Origin: an uncultured Oscillospiraceae bacterium
GTDB lineage: Bacteria > Bacillota > Clostridia > Oscillospirales > Oscillospiraceae
Assembly: GCA_934597585.1 (NCBI GenBank)
Contig: CAKTSA010000007.1
Coordinates: forward strand, 1 to 64,000
Length of the DNA stretch: 64,000 nucleotides
Reading direction: 5' to 3'
A program made the translations under genes and the position numbers. Below, piece after piece: positions 42,555 through 51,185 of this stretch. The notes beneath the pieces are model-generated. The model was not told where the DNA came from. It searched no databases and was given only the letters and a program-made list of their open reading frames with translations. How positions within the stretch are numbered: position 1 is the stretch's first letter; each line of letters begins with the position of its first letter.

Positions 42555-43046
42555 AAGGGAGCCCTCCCAACATAGATTTTACTTTCATGTTAGGCCCCGT
42601 ATCTTTTTTAAATTGCTTTTCTTTTTTCTTTGCTTTTCCCCCTTCCCTGGTGGTTTAAGAGAAAAACAGGACATTACATTTTCCCCGTTTCATTTTTCTA
42701 TATATCCTGGCCGTCCCCAGTTGCTGCCCCACCGCGCAGCGCAGACCCATCATACCTCTCCGCGTTTTTGCAGCATGCTCTCATGCAGCATAGCAAAAAT
42801 AGGCTGTTGCTTTTGATACGCATAGGGTTTTTCTTTTTTGCGCAACCACAACCAAGCTATGCACAAGCAAAGCCGGCATCATGTGTACGACATATCGACC
42901 GTCAATCCCCTTAACACGGATAATTGTTGCAAAGAACAACTTTTTTCTCAGTTGCGTGCTGCAACAACCCCATATTTGTTCAAAAAACAAGCATCCTTCC
43001 TGTACACGGGAAGGATGCTTGCCCTCAATTTCTCTTGCCTTATGGC
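42555..43046. other. Non-coding region with inverted repeats, possible origin
   Basis: No supported gene. It holds TTTTTGC (42765-42771)/GCAAAAA (42793-42799) around a direct GCAGCAT repeat, and TTGTTGCA/TGCAACAA (about 42923-42968). It lies between two leftward genes, directly upstream of the Rep-like gene, and is pyrimidine-biased on the plus strand at its start. Any replication or transfer origin role is inference. Confidence 0.35.
42981..43021 (-). terminator. Terminator of the 566-aa gene
   Basis: AAGCATCCTTCC/GGAAGGATGCTT 12-bp stem, with TTGTTTTTTG after it on the minus strand. Confidence 0.88.
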
Positions 43047-44747
43047 TCACTCTTTTATGAGCTTTTTAACTGGAAATGCCGCTGCGTTGATAGTCGTGCC
43101 ACCTGCTTTAATTGCGTAGTAGCCTTTTCCTCCAGAGCAGATCATAACGCCTATCTCACACAATCTTTCTCTCAAATCATTATAAGAAGTTGTCTTCCAC
43201 CTTGCCTCTATGCGCTTCTTAAAGCGGGAGTATTCAAATACCAGCAGTTCCTCGTTGTTTACCGTTTTGCGTCCGCCATCCTCCGGTATGCTGGTATCAC
43301 TCTTTTTCATTTCAGGTGCCGTCTGGCATTTTTCGCGAAGTTCACTCAGCAATGTTTCTGCTGCATCCTCAATTCGATGCTCCTTCTCAATCCAGAATTT
43401 TCCCTGCTGCATAGCCCACTCTATACCTGCTATAGGTAAATCCTCCGTATCTTTCTTTCTCCCATAGAGCGTCAAAAGATTAGCCGACAGCTGAAACAGC
43501 TTTTTATGCCTAAAGGACCATCCGTGCGACTGCTTATCGGGTTCCAGTACTTCCCGTGCATTCCTGGCAGCCCTGCCCAGGGCTTTCTTGCCCTGACGCA
43601 TCCGCTTCTCTCGTTCCTGTTCTTCTTTGGGGAACTCTCGTAACCAGTTTCTCAAGCCATATCGAAACCCTTCTCGCAGCTGCTCGGCTCGGTCAGGTAG
43701 ATCCTGCGGACTGTCTACTGCAATATTGAGAACTGCGCTGCTTACGATCTCATCCGTGCTCACAAGAACAGGTACTCTTGTACCGAAAGGAAAATGCCGC
43801 CAGTCGCCGTTTCGGTCTGTATTCTCTTGCATGAGCTCCGCTGTTTTCCGCTGCACGCGCATTGTATCCGTTTGAATATACGGTATCACCGCGCAGGGGT
43901 TACTGATATCTGCCTGTTGCAATGCCGATCCGTAGCCGATTTTTTCATTCACGATGGGGTCTTCCTGCAGAAAGTCCGCCAGCCACCGCTGAAGTCTTTC
44001 TACTACGTCCTTTGCCGCATCATCATCCCTGCACACATAATTCACCAAATACCATGGCATCATGCTCTGCGGCAGCATCGGCAGCATCTGCAAGGACACC
44101 AGATATGCCGCCAGCGGCCAAACCAATCCTTCCTTTTTTGTATCGGGGTATGCTCTGGCAAAGTCCTTCTTTTTCTTCCACGTCTTGTAAAATTCTATGC
44201 GCCGTTGGAAATTCTCCGGAATCTTTTCCGTTTCCATCTCCACCGTCTCCGGCAGGAACACCTTCCATATCTCCCGCATCTGCCGCTTGCTATTCATCCA
44301 GTCCTGCTCATTCATCTCCAATATGTCCATATTTCCACGCCGCTCAAAGAACGGAAGCCCCATCAGGCAAGCAATCACTTTATCATCGTAGTACATTTCA
44401 AAATACGTGTAGCGTCGAAACGCTGTGCCTTTATCGGCCAACTCATGCAGTCTGAAATACTCCACGCAAACCGCTTCGCAGAACACCTTTTTCCCTTTTT
44501 GTGTTCGCAGCACCACATAGATCGGCTCATTGGAAAACTCCACAATATCGGTGATCTCTCCATTTGCAGTACACCGCACGCTCAGTGCTTCCAGCCATTC
44601 ATCCTCCGTATTTTTCTGCCCACTGACCTTGATTAGCGGCAGTTTTTCCCCGGCTCTCCAACGACGAACGAGGTCATTCTTTCGTTCTTCCACTTTATCG
44701 TAGATCTTTTCGTAATAATAGTCCTCGAAGGTTTTCCTTGCACTCAC
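43047..44747 (-). CDS. Unknown 566-aa element protein
   Basis: GTG 44747 lies 5 nt after GGGAGGGG. The protein is soluble, charged and largely helical. Notable blocks are LVRRWRAGEKLPLIKVSGQK at the N terminus, MPWYLVNYVCRDDDAAKDVVERLQRWLADFL in the middle, and a wHTH-like end, SYNDLRERLCEIGVMICSGGKGYYAIKAGGTTI. It has a strong promoter (TTGTCA-N17-TATAAT) divergent from the integrase promoter and a strong terminator. Its position between integrase and Rep-like gene suggests a replication, partition or control role, but no family is recognised. Confidence 0.7.
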   Translation of the reverse strand: MSARKTFEDYYYEKIYDKVEERKNDLVRRWRAGEKLPLIKVSGQKNTEDEWLEALSVRCTANGEITDIVEFSNEPIYVVLRTQKGKKVFCEAVCVEYFRLHELADKGTAFRRYTYFEMYYDDKVIACLMGLPFFERRGNMDILEMNEQDWMNSKRQMREIWKVFLPETVEMETEKIPENFQRRIEFYKTWKKKKDFARAYPDTKKEGLVWPLAAYLVSLQMLPMLPQSMMPWYLVNYVCRDDDAAKDVVERLQRWLADFLQEDPIVNEKIGYGSALQQADISNPCAVIPYIQTDTMRVQRKTAELMQENTDRNGDWRHFPFGTRVPVLVSTDEIVSSAVLNIAVDSPQDLPDRAEQLREGFRYGLRNWLREFPKEEQEREKRMRQGKKALGRAARNAREVLEPDKQSHGWSFRHKKLFQLSANLLTLYGRKKDTEDLPIAGIEWAMQQGKFWIEKEHRIEDAAETLLSELREKCQTAPEMKKSDTSIPEDGGRKTVNNEELLVFEYSRFKKRIEARWKTTSYNDLRERLCEIGVMICSGGKGYYAIKAGGTTINAAAFPVKKLIKE

Positions 44748-44782
44748 ATTTTCCCCTCCCACTTTTGAAATCTTATTCTTTT

Positions 44783-44811
44783 ATTATAGACTATGTCCGG
44801 CACAATGACAA
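44783..44811 (-). promoter_or_regulatory. Promoter of the 566-aa gene
   Basis: Minus strand: TTGTCA (44811-44806), 17-nt spacer, TATAAT (44788-44783). Confidence 0.7.
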
Positions 44812-44828
44812 GTTTTTGTATCTAGCAC

Positions 44829-44857
44829 TTGCTTTCTCTTTTTTCATTTGCTACAAT
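44829..44857 (+). promoter_or_regulatory. Promoter of the integrase gene
   Basis: TTGCTT (44829-44834), 17-nt spacer, TACAAT (44852-44857); 40 bp to the start codon. Confidence 0.6.
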
Positions 44858-44896
44858 ATAGAACATGATATTACGAACTCGTTATGAGGTGCGGTT

Positions 44897-46633
44897 ATGG
44901 ACATTCATGACATTCGACAGCAGCTGCGGACAAAGAGCCTATACGACATCCCTCTGCGGGTGACTTACTACGCCCGCGTGTCCTCCGAGTCTGACGAGCA
45001 GTTGAACTCGCTGGGCAACCAGATCCAATACTACGAGGACTTCATCCGCCGGAACGCCGCGTGGACGTTTGTCCCCGGCTACATTGACGAGGGCCTGTCC
45101 GGTATCTCCACCAAGCGCCGTGAGAACTTCAACCGCATGATCGATGACGCGGCGGATGATACCTTTGACCTTATCATCACCAAGGAGATCTCCCGTTTTG
45201 CACGTAATACACTGGACTCCATCCAGTTTACGCGGCAGCTTCTTGGCTGTGGCGTGGGCGTATTCTTCCAGAACGACAATATCAACACCTTTGACGAGGA
45301 CTCCGAGCTGCGGCTGTCCATCATGTCCTCTATCGCGCAGGATGAGCTGCGTAAGCTCAGCAGCCGCGTGAAATTCGGCCATCAGCAGGCCATCAAGAAT
45401 AATGTGGTGCTGGGCAACAGCCGCATCTTCGGCTACCGCAAGGAGAACCGCCGCCTTGTCATTGACGAAGAGCAGGCTCACATGGTGCGGGAACTGTTTG
45501 AGCTGTACGCCACCGATCAATACTCCATGAAGCAGATCGAAGCACTCTTCTGGGAGAAAGGCTACCGCAATCTCAACGGCAAGAAGATCGCCCACACCAC
45601 CATGTCCAACATGATCTCCAACCCCAAGTACAAGGGCTACTATGTGGGCAACAAGGTCAAGGTGGTGGACATGTTCACCAAGAAGCAAAAGTTCCTGCCG
45701 CCGGAGGAATGGGTCATGTTCAAGGACGAGACGGGTGAGATCGTACCCGCCATCGTATCTGAGGAACTGTGGGATCAGGCCAATGCCATTCTCCGCCGTC
45801 GCAGCGACGATGTAAAGAACCGGCAGGGCGTCTGCAACCACGCCAATCTGCTGACCGGAAAGCTCTTCTGCACCTGCTGCGGCACCGCCTACTACCGCCG
45901 GGAATCTCAGGACAAGCAGGGGCATAAAAACAGCAAGTGGGTCTGCTCCGGCAAGATCAAAAACGGCGCGGACTCCTGCGCTTCCTTCCCCATCTACGAG
46001 GACGAAATCAAGCCCCTGCTGCTGGACGTGTTCCGCGACACGGAGGCCAGCGCAGAGGCCCTGATTGAAGAGTATGTGGAGATGTACCGCGCCTTGGATC
46101 GCGGCGGCAGGTTGGGCTCTCAAATCGCCGCGCTGCATAAGAAATTGGCCACCGTGGAGCAGAAGCGCATGAAGCTGCTGACCTATAACGCTCAGGGCAA
46201 GCTGGACGACGCGGACTTTCTTGCCATGAACAAGCAGTGCTCCGCAGAAGCCAAGGCACTGCAAGCTCAGCTGGACGAGCTGACCGCCCAGCAGGAGTCC
46301 GCCGGAAACATGAAGCAGCAGCTTGACACCATCCGCACCGTCCTGCGCAATGCCCAGAAGGATGCTGCCAAGGGCGTCATCACCAAGGAGTTCGTGGCCC
46401 GCTATATCGACAAGATCTTCGTCACACCGGAGGAGGACGGTTCCCTCCGCCTAGACATCAAGATCTTCACCGGCGAGAGCTGCGAAAAGCACCTGCAAAA
46501 CCTGCGGCGTCAGGCATCGGCGCAAACCGTTGTGCCGCAAATGGTTGCGGCGTTTTCGCCATCTGATGATCCCGAAGTTTCTACGGGTCACACGTTCAAG
46601 AAGATGATCGAGTCCTACGAGAAGAACCTGTAA
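44897..46633 (+). CDS. Large serine recombinase (integrase) of the element, fused to the SASP tail
   Basis: The 578-residue protein has the resolvase catalytic domain (VTYYARVSSESDEQ with the nucleophilic serine, ITKEISRFARNT), a recombinase domain (GYRKENRRLVIDEEQAHMVRELFELYATDQYS) and a zinc ribbon (LLTGKLFCTCCGTAYYRR with a later Cys in KWVCSGKI). A coiled coil and C-terminal region follow. It integrates and excises the element by cutting at a 2-bp core. The last 12 residues (FKKMIESYEKNL) are encoded by attR and the host SASP remnant. In the excised circle the frame would instead continue KKM-TPIRTMSF for 30 codons. ATG 44897 follows GAGGTGCGGTT. Confidence 0.93.
   Translation: MDIHDIRQQLRTKSLYDIPLRVTYYARVSSESDEQLNSLGNQIQYYEDFIRRNAAWTFVPGYIDEGLSGISTKRRENFNRMIDDAADDTFDLIITKEISRFARNTLDSIQFTRQLLGCGVGVFFQNDNINTFDEDSELRLSIMSSIAQDELRKLSSRVKFGHQQAIKNNVVLGNSRIFGYRKENRRLVIDEEQAHMVRELFELYATDQYSMKQIEALFWEKGYRNLNGKKIAHTTMSNMISNPKYKGYYVGNKVKVVDMFTKKQKFLPPEEWVMFKDETGEIVPAIVSEELWDQANAILRRRSDDVKNRQGVCNHANLLTGKLFCTCCGTAYYRRESQDKQGHKNSKWVCSGKIKNGADSCASFPIYEDEIKPLLLDVFRDTEASAEALIEEYVEMYRALDRGGRLGSQIAALHKKLATVEQKRMKLLTYNAQGKLDDADFLAMNKQCSAEAKALQAQLDELTAQQESAGNMKQQLDTIRTVLRNAQKDAAKGVITKEFVARYIDKIFVTPEEDGSLRLDIKIFTGESCEKHLQNLRRQASAQTVVPQMVAAFSPSDDPEVSTGHTFKKMIESYEKNL
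46596..46633 (+). pseudogene. 3' remnant of the SASP gene, with attR core
   Basis: The attR core TCAAGAAGATGA (46596-46607) is followed by codons for IESYEKNL and TAA, the normal end of an alpha/beta-type SASP. In the integrated state it is read only as the integrase C terminus. A strong terminator, presumably that of the original SASP gene, follows 11 bp later. Confidence 0.9.
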
Positions 46634-46644
46634 AGGTACTCTCC

Positions 46645-46684
46645 GTAAAAAAATAACCATCCCTCGGGATGGTTATTTTTTTAC
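46645..46684 (+). terminator. Terminator of the original SASP gene
   Basis: A 19-bp stem ending ATCCC-TC-GGGAT has A7 and T7 arms. T-runs on both strands. Confidence 0.88.
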
Positions 46685-46706
46685 GTTGGAAATGCTGTCA
46701 AAAACA

Positions 46707-46745
46707 GGCAAAGGACAGGCGCCATGCGTCTGTCCTTTGCCTTGC
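46707..46745 (-). terminator. Terminator of the lipoprotein gene
   Basis: GGCAAAGGACAG (46707-46718)/CTGTCCTTTGCC (46730-46741); on the minus strand it is followed by TGTTTTTG. A second perfect 13-bp hairpin, GCGGCCCGGCAAG, lies at 46789-46830 without a T-run. Confidence 0.8.
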
Positions 46746-46862
46746 CTAAAATCTGCACGAGAAAAGAGGTTTCCGCGCTCTATTGTCAGCGGCCCGGCAA
46801 GGACCCTCTCCCCTTGTCTTGCCGGGCCGCCTTGTGCAGCCAAATGCTCTGACCGGGGGCGA

Positions 46863-47393
46863 TCAGCCCTCCTCGATCATTTTGAAATACAGGCCGTTGC
46901 TGGCGGCGCTGTCCACCAGCACCATGATAGTGGTACCGTTCAGATCAGCAAACATGCACTGATTATCAGAAGTCGTACCATCCTCATTGGGCAGGGTAAG
47001 GACCATCGCCATGTTGTCCTCAGTCACGCCGCAGCTGCCGCTCAGGGTCTCGCCGCCGGCGATATAGGACGCCGCGTCCACATCATCCACATCGATCTCC
47101 ATCACGCCGCCGTTGCTCTTGAGCATATCGGTGGCCTGCTCGTCGGTCATCTCAACGCCGTCCAGGAAGCCGCCGCAGAACTCCCAGCGGGTGCCCACGA
47201 TGTATTCGGGCACTTCCACAAAGGTCATGTAGTCCAGCGGGGAGCCGCTGTCATCGCCGGTGTTGGCGTCATCCTCCACAACGGGGGTCTGATCATCCAC
47301 GTTCGCGTCGTCGGCAGCATCGCCGCCGCAGGCCACCAGGGACAGGGCCATCATCAGTGCCAACAGGCAGGCCAGGATCTTTTTCATGTTCAT
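46863..47393 (-). CDS. Predicted small lipoprotein (176 aa)
   Basis: ATG 47393 lies 6 nt after GGAGGAG. A signal peptide with lipobox LVAC (MNMKKILACLLALMMALSLVACGG) is followed by a very acidic linker (DAADDANVDDQTPVVEDDAN) and a beta-rich domain (TRWEFCGGFLDGVEMTDEQA, GLYFKMIEEG). The family is not recognised; the domain pattern resembles small solute-binding or inhibitor-like lipoproteins of gut clostridia. It follows the C11 peptidase lipoprotein gene on the same strand (66 bp), and could be a partner or inhibitor of that enzyme. Confidence 0.8.
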   Translation of the reverse strand: MNMKKILACLLALMMALSLVACGGDAADDANVDDQTPVVEDDANTGDDSGSPLDYMTFVEVPEYIVGTRWEFCGGFLDGVEMTDEQATDMLKSNGGVMEIDVDDVDAASYIAGGETLSGSCGVTEDNMAMVLTLPNEDGTTSDNQCMFADLNGTTIMVLVDSAASNGLYFKMIEEG

Positions 47394-47459
47394 TTCATTC
47401 TCCTCCAAATTTACATTGCTTTCTATATAAACCGCAATATGCGGTCCATATCCTTACTG

Positions 47460-49409
47460 TTACAGGGCGCTGGTATAGATCTCGCCATTTTCGCAGGTGA
47501 ACAGCACCCCGTCGGAATAGGCGTAGTTGCCCATGGCGTCCTGCATCTCGAACATCATCACATAGTCGCCGTCCGGCAGCTCACACTCGCCAAAGGCGGT
47601 GTCCTCCGTCACGGTGATGGTCTCAACGGCGTAGGCCTCCAGATTGTCCTCGTCGCTGGACAGGCTGTCCATATACCACAGGATGGTCAGCTCATCGCCG
47701 ACTTCCAGCTGCCGCAGCTCCTTGTCGGCCATACCGGAATCGTCGATGCCCTGGCGGGCGCCCAGAATGGTCCACTCCTCCTCGTTGAAGTCGTACACCA
47801 CCTGCAGGTTGTACTCCTCGCCATTCAGCAGCACCGGCACGGAGTAGAGGTTATAATCCTCACCGGCATAGCTGAGCTCCATGTACACCAGGCAGCCGTC
47901 GATGCTGCCCCATACACCCCGGAAATTGTCCGAGAACACGCCGTTTTCCCAGTCGGCATTCATGTCGTTGTCGGTACCCAGCAGCAGCATGGTGTCCTGC
48001 TCCGCGTCCACGTAAAGCAGCGTGAAGCCGATATCCGTCAGGATGCTGTCTGCCTTGGGACCCAGGGTCATGGTGGCCACGCCGTCGTTATCCACCGTCA
48101 GGCCGATGCCGTCCCAGCCCATGGCGGTCAGGTTCTCCACCTCCGGCAGCTCCTCAACGTCCATATCCGCGATGTAGTCCATGCCCTCCTGGCTCAGACC
48201 GCCGGTCAGCTCATAGGAATAGAAGTACTTGAACGCCGTGCCTGCCCCCTGGTCGATATAGCCGTTCAGATCGTCCACATCGCCGTTATAGGAGTAGTAG
48301 CAGGACAGGCCCGTGGCCTCGGTGCGGTACGCGCCGTTGACGCGGTACAGCACGCACTGATCCAACGCGTCCAGCACCGCCTGAGCGCTGGGCAGCAGGT
48401 CGCTGCTGCAGCGGGCCATGTGGCCCAGGTCCACCATGTTGGTATAGCCCTGCTCACGTGTGTTGCCGCCGTAGTTCTCCGCCTGTGCCGCCACGCGGCC
48501 CATCTGGGAGAAGAAGCCTGGATCGGCGCAGGCGGCGGCCAGCGCCTCCTTGCCGAAGCTCTCATAGGCGTCCAGCAGGTCGCCCATCTTGGACAGGTCG
48601 GTCACGGACAGGGTGGTATTGTCCTCGGTGCCCACCAGCTCGCAGCCCTCGTAATAGGCGTCACAGATGACGCGGCCCAGTGCCGCGCCGTCCATGGCAG
48701 GCTGCTTGGCCAGCGTGCCCACCCACTGGGAGTAATACCAGCCGTTGGCCGGCTCCGTCTCCTCCGACGCCACCAGGTACTTGGCCAGGTCGCAGAAGGT
48801 ATACGCCGTGTCCACCGTGGCCATCAGACAGGTGTCAAAACCCACCAGCTCCAGGGGCTGCTGGCCCGGCTCGTTGCTGGGCTCCCACACCTGGACAAAG
48901 GCGCTGTACATCTCGCTGAGAGTCAGGGAATCCAGGCCGTACAGCTCATCAAAGGACGCGCCGGACACCGAACCGCCGCCGTGGTTCCAGAAGACTACCG
49001 CCGTCTTGTCGGCGGGATAGTTCTCCTTGGCAAACAGCAGGAATTCCGCCAGCGTCTCGCTGTCGCCCATGCTGGCCGAGGGCTGCTCATCCACCAGCTG
49101 CAGACCCTCGCTGTTATAGACGAAGCGCTGCAGCTTATCCGCCTCTACCACATCGTCCTGCCACTGGGCAGCGCCGCCGGTCTGGATCACCACCGTCACA
49201 TTCTCCGGCAGCTCCACCTCCAGCAGCTCCGACAGGTCGCCGGTGGCAAAGCCGCCCTCCGACTCCAGGTCGCTGCCGCACAGGTACCAGTATACTGCCC
49301 AGCTGCTGCCGTCGTCCCATACCACGTCGTCTTCCGTATCCATGCAGCCGGTACACAGCGTCAGCAGCATCAGCACTGCCAGCAGCAGCGCCCCGATTTT
49401 TCTCTTCAT
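47460..49409 (-). CDS. Clostripain-like C11-family cysteine peptidase, lipoprotein
   Basis: ATG 49409 lies 5 nt after AAGGAG. The N terminus is a lipoprotein signal ([19 protein letters not shown] then TGC). The catalytic His is in [14 protein letters not shown] and the Cys in [18 protein letters not shown], as in peptidase family C11 (clostripain, PmC11). The fold starts with [17 protein letters not shown]11 enzymes cleave after Arg or Lys and often self-activate. The 649-residue protein has a long C-terminal beta-rich region. Probably a surface-tethered peptidase. It is cotranscribed with the SHOCT and LemA genes upstream. Confidence 0.88.
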   Translation of the reverse strand: MKRKIGALLLAVLMLLTLCTGCMDTEDDVVWDDGSSWAVYWYLCGSDLESEGGFATGDLSELLEVELPENVTVVIQTGGAAQWQDDVVEADKLQRFVYNSEGLQLVDEQPSASMGDSETLAEFLLFAKENYPADKTAVVFWNHGGGSVSGASFDELYGLDSLTLSEMYSAFVQVWEPSNEPGQQPLELVGFDTCLMATVDTAYTFCDLAKYLVASEETEPANGWYYSQWVGTLAKQPAMDGAALGRVICDAYYEGCELVGTEDNTTLSVTDLSKMGDLLDAYESFGKEALAAACADPGFFSQMGRVAAQAENYGGNTREQGYTNMVDLGHMARCSSDLLPSAQAVLDALDQCVLYRVNGAYRTEATGLSCYYSYNGDVDDLNGYIDQGAGTAFKYFYSYELTGGLSQEGMDYIADMDVEELPEVENLTAMGWDGIGLTVDNDGVATMTLGPKADSILTDIGFTLLYVDAEQDTMLLLGTDNDMNADWENGVFSDNFRGVWGSIDGCLVYMELSYAGEDYNLYSVPVLLNGEEYNLQVVYDFNEEEWTILGARQGIDDSGMADKELRQLEVGDELTILWYMDSLSSDEDNLEAYAVETITVTEDTAFGECELPDGDYVMMFEMQDAMGNYAYSDGVLFTCENGEIYTSAL

Positions 49410-49450
49410 ATACACTCCTTAATTGTCCGTTAATGTCACTTTTTCGTCCC

Positions 49451-50404
49451 TTAAATGCCCATCAATTGCCGCTTTTTGGCGGTGAATTCCGCCTCGGTAA
49501 TGACGCCGGCGTCCAGCAGGCCCTTGTAGCGCTGGATCTCCGTCACCGCGTCTACCGACGCAGCGGCAGGCTTTGCCGCCGCTTTCTTTTCCACGGCGGC
49601 ACCGTCCCAGCGCTCCTTGGCCGCCGGATCCATCAGGCGCATCAGGTGCTTCGCCAGCTCCAGCAGTTCACCGGACTTGGCCCGGTAGCTCTTCAGATAG
49701 TCCTCTACGGATGGCTGATGGCGGTCATAGCCAGGGGCATCCACCTCCCCCTGGAAGTTCTTCCAGTAGGGGTGGTTCAGTCTGACCTCCACGTTGAACT
49801 TCTTCACCGGCGCAGCCACGTCAAAAGTAGGCTCCGGCGGAAGTCGCCGTTCCGCGTCATGGTCTTTATCATGGTCGCGATCCGAATGCAGCGTCTCATG
49901 GAGCTCGGCCATATACTGCATCCGCTGATATTCCTGCTTCTGCTGATAGAAACGGGAGATCACCGCCGTCTGGCTCATGGCGGCGTCCGGTACCTTGCTG
50001 TTGTGGCACAGCAGCGCGCCGTTGCCGCTCTCATACAGCACGAAGCCGTCCTCGCTGATCCGGAAGGAACGGATGGCGCTGCCCTCCAGCACCAGGGCGT
50101 CGTCGTTCTGCTTCAGCCGCAGCAGCCGGTGGGTATCGTCCACCACCAGGTCGCCGGCAAACAGACCGAAAGCGTACAGATACGTCCGCTGGAACTGTCT
50201 GCGCAGCGGCTCGTTGTTGTCGTAGTAGGTCATGTACTGCCGGAACTCCTCCAGCGTCATCTTGTCCACCGCACCGACGGGCAGATCCACCTTCTTGTCA
50301 CATGCCTTGCAGATGGGCATGTTCTCCACCTTGGTGGCCAACAGCCGGGGCGTAGGATTCCCGCAGATGGGACAGAGCTTCTTGTTGTTGCTGAACAGGC
50401 CCAT
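49451..50404 (-). CDS. Zinc-ribbon protein with C-terminal SHOCT domain (317 aa)
   Basis: ATG 50404 follows GGAGGATGCCTTT. The N terminus is a zinc ribbon (KLCPICGNPTPRLLATKVENMPICKACDKKVD), DUF4428-like. The middle has a beta-rich region (DDTHRLLRLKQNDDALVLEGSAIRSFRISEDGF), then a charged region, and a C-terminal SHOCT helix pair (EIQRYKGLLDAGVITEAEFTAKKRQLMGI). This combination is common beside LemA-type proteins, as here. Function unknown. Confidence 0.82.
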   Translation of the reverse strand: MGLFSNNKKLCPICGNPTPRLLATKVENMPICKACDKKVDLPVGAVDKMTLEEFRQYMTYYDNNEPLRRQFQRTYLYAFGLFAGDLVVDDTHRLLRLKQNDDALVLEGSAIRSFRISEDGFVLYESGNGALLCHNSKVPDAAMSQTAVISRFYQQKQEYQRMQYMAELHETLHSDRDHDKDHDAERRLPPEPTFDVAAPVKKFNVEVRLNHPYWKNFQGEVDAPGYDRHQPSVEDYLKSYRAKSGELLELAKHLMRLMDPAAKERWDGAAVEKKAAAKPAAASVDAVTEIQRYKGLLDAGVITEAEFTAKKRQLMGI

Positions 50405-50459
50405 AAAGGCATCCTCCTTCTCTCTTTTCTCTTTCTTCTCTTTCCGTTCCCTGTATCTC

Positions 50460-50984
50460 TCACAGCCGGCTGTCCGGCAGCAGTGTGCGGGGCCGGAACC
50501 CCATCAATCCCGCAATAAGCCGTGTGGGCAGCTGACACAGTGCGTCGTTGAACCGCCCCGCGGCGTCATTATACTTTTCGTGGCTGCTCTGCAGCATCTG
50601 CCGCCCACAGTCTATGGCGGCCATGGCGCGGATATACGCCGCGTCTCCCGCCAGCGCCGGATACTGGGCCGTCACACCCGCCACATACTGCAGCGCATCC
50701 TGGGCCAGGGCCTCCTGGGCCGTCACATCCGCCGCCTGCGAGGTGGAGACGATCACACCCTGGCGGCCCCGCATATTCTCCGCCTGGGGCGCCTGCCGGG
50801 CGGTGTAGTCCCATGTCAGATCCAGCAGCGCCGCCACAGCGTCAAGACAGGCGGCCAGGCGCACGCCCACCTGCTGCATCGCCTTTCCTGCGCCGCTGTC
50901 CATGGTTCGCAGCTTCCGCTCCACCACGATGGCCCACGCCACAAGTGCGGCAGCCGGCAGCAGGATCAGGACAAACGCCATCAT
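50460..50984 (-). CDS. LemA-family protein
   Basis: ATG 50984 lies 5 nt after GGGAGGGGGAG. A short N-terminal membrane helix (MMAFVLILLPAAALVAWAIVV) precedes a four-helix LemA domain with VERKLRTMD, ARQAPQAE and the conserved end YNDAAGRFNDALCQLPTRLIAGLMGFRPR. LemA proteins are membrane-anchored with a helical cytosolic or external part; their role is poorly defined. First gene of the LemA-SHOCT-C11-lipoprotein run. A terminator-like hairpin lies only 18 nt upstream of the start. Confidence 0.88.
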   Translation of the reverse strand: MMAFVLILLPAAALVAWAIVVERKLRTMDSGAGKAMQQVGVRLAACLDAVAALLDLTWDYTARQAPQAENMRGRQGVIVSTSQAADVTAQEALAQDALQYVAGVTAQYPALAGDAAYIRAMAAIDCGRQMLQSSHEKYNDAAGRFNDALCQLPTRLIAGLMGFRPRTLLPDSRL

Positions 50985-51002
50985 ACATGCTCCCCCTCCC
51001 GC

Positions 51003-51039
51003 AAAAAAGCGGCGGACACGGATCGCCTCCGTATCCGCC
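51003..51039 (-). terminator. Terminator immediately upstream of the LemA start
   Basis: On the minus strand GGCGGATACGG/CCGTGTCCGCC (one G-U) is followed by GCTTTTTTGC and then the LemA ribosome-binding site. It ends the sensor-kinase transcript or attenuates read-through into LemA. Confidence 0.78.
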
Positions 51040-51185
51040 GGCAGATCGTGCATATCACGTTGCGTGCCGCACCGCCTTTTCATAGATTGGCCTGCGGCTC
51101 ATGGGTACAGTGTACTCCAAAGCAGCCGCGCCGTAGTGCCGGACGCATGAATCGCCCGGAAAATCGACACAATCGCCGCTGTTCC

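Larger units (their letters stand above)
24944..46607. mobile_element. 21.65-kb integrative element inserted in a SASP gene
   Basis: Boundaries are fixed by the broken SASP gene and the 12-bp direct repeat at each end. A large serine recombinase sits at the right end, reading outward across attR. Cargo includes a toxin-antitoxin pair, a small resolvase, XRE and WYL regulators, an amidoligase pair, an unknown operon, a PolC-like protein, an excisionase-like HTH and a Rep-like gene. Base composition drops visibly in 33.7-45 kb relative to the flanks. No recognisable type IV secretion genes or clear relaxase are present, so it may be mobilisable or simply a developmentally excised intervening element (inference). 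Confidence 0.9.

Noticed and set aside
46686-49433. 915-codon plus-strand ORF
   Set aside because: Antisense to the lipoprotein and C11 peptidase genes, which have signal peptides, lipoboxes and catalytic motifs.
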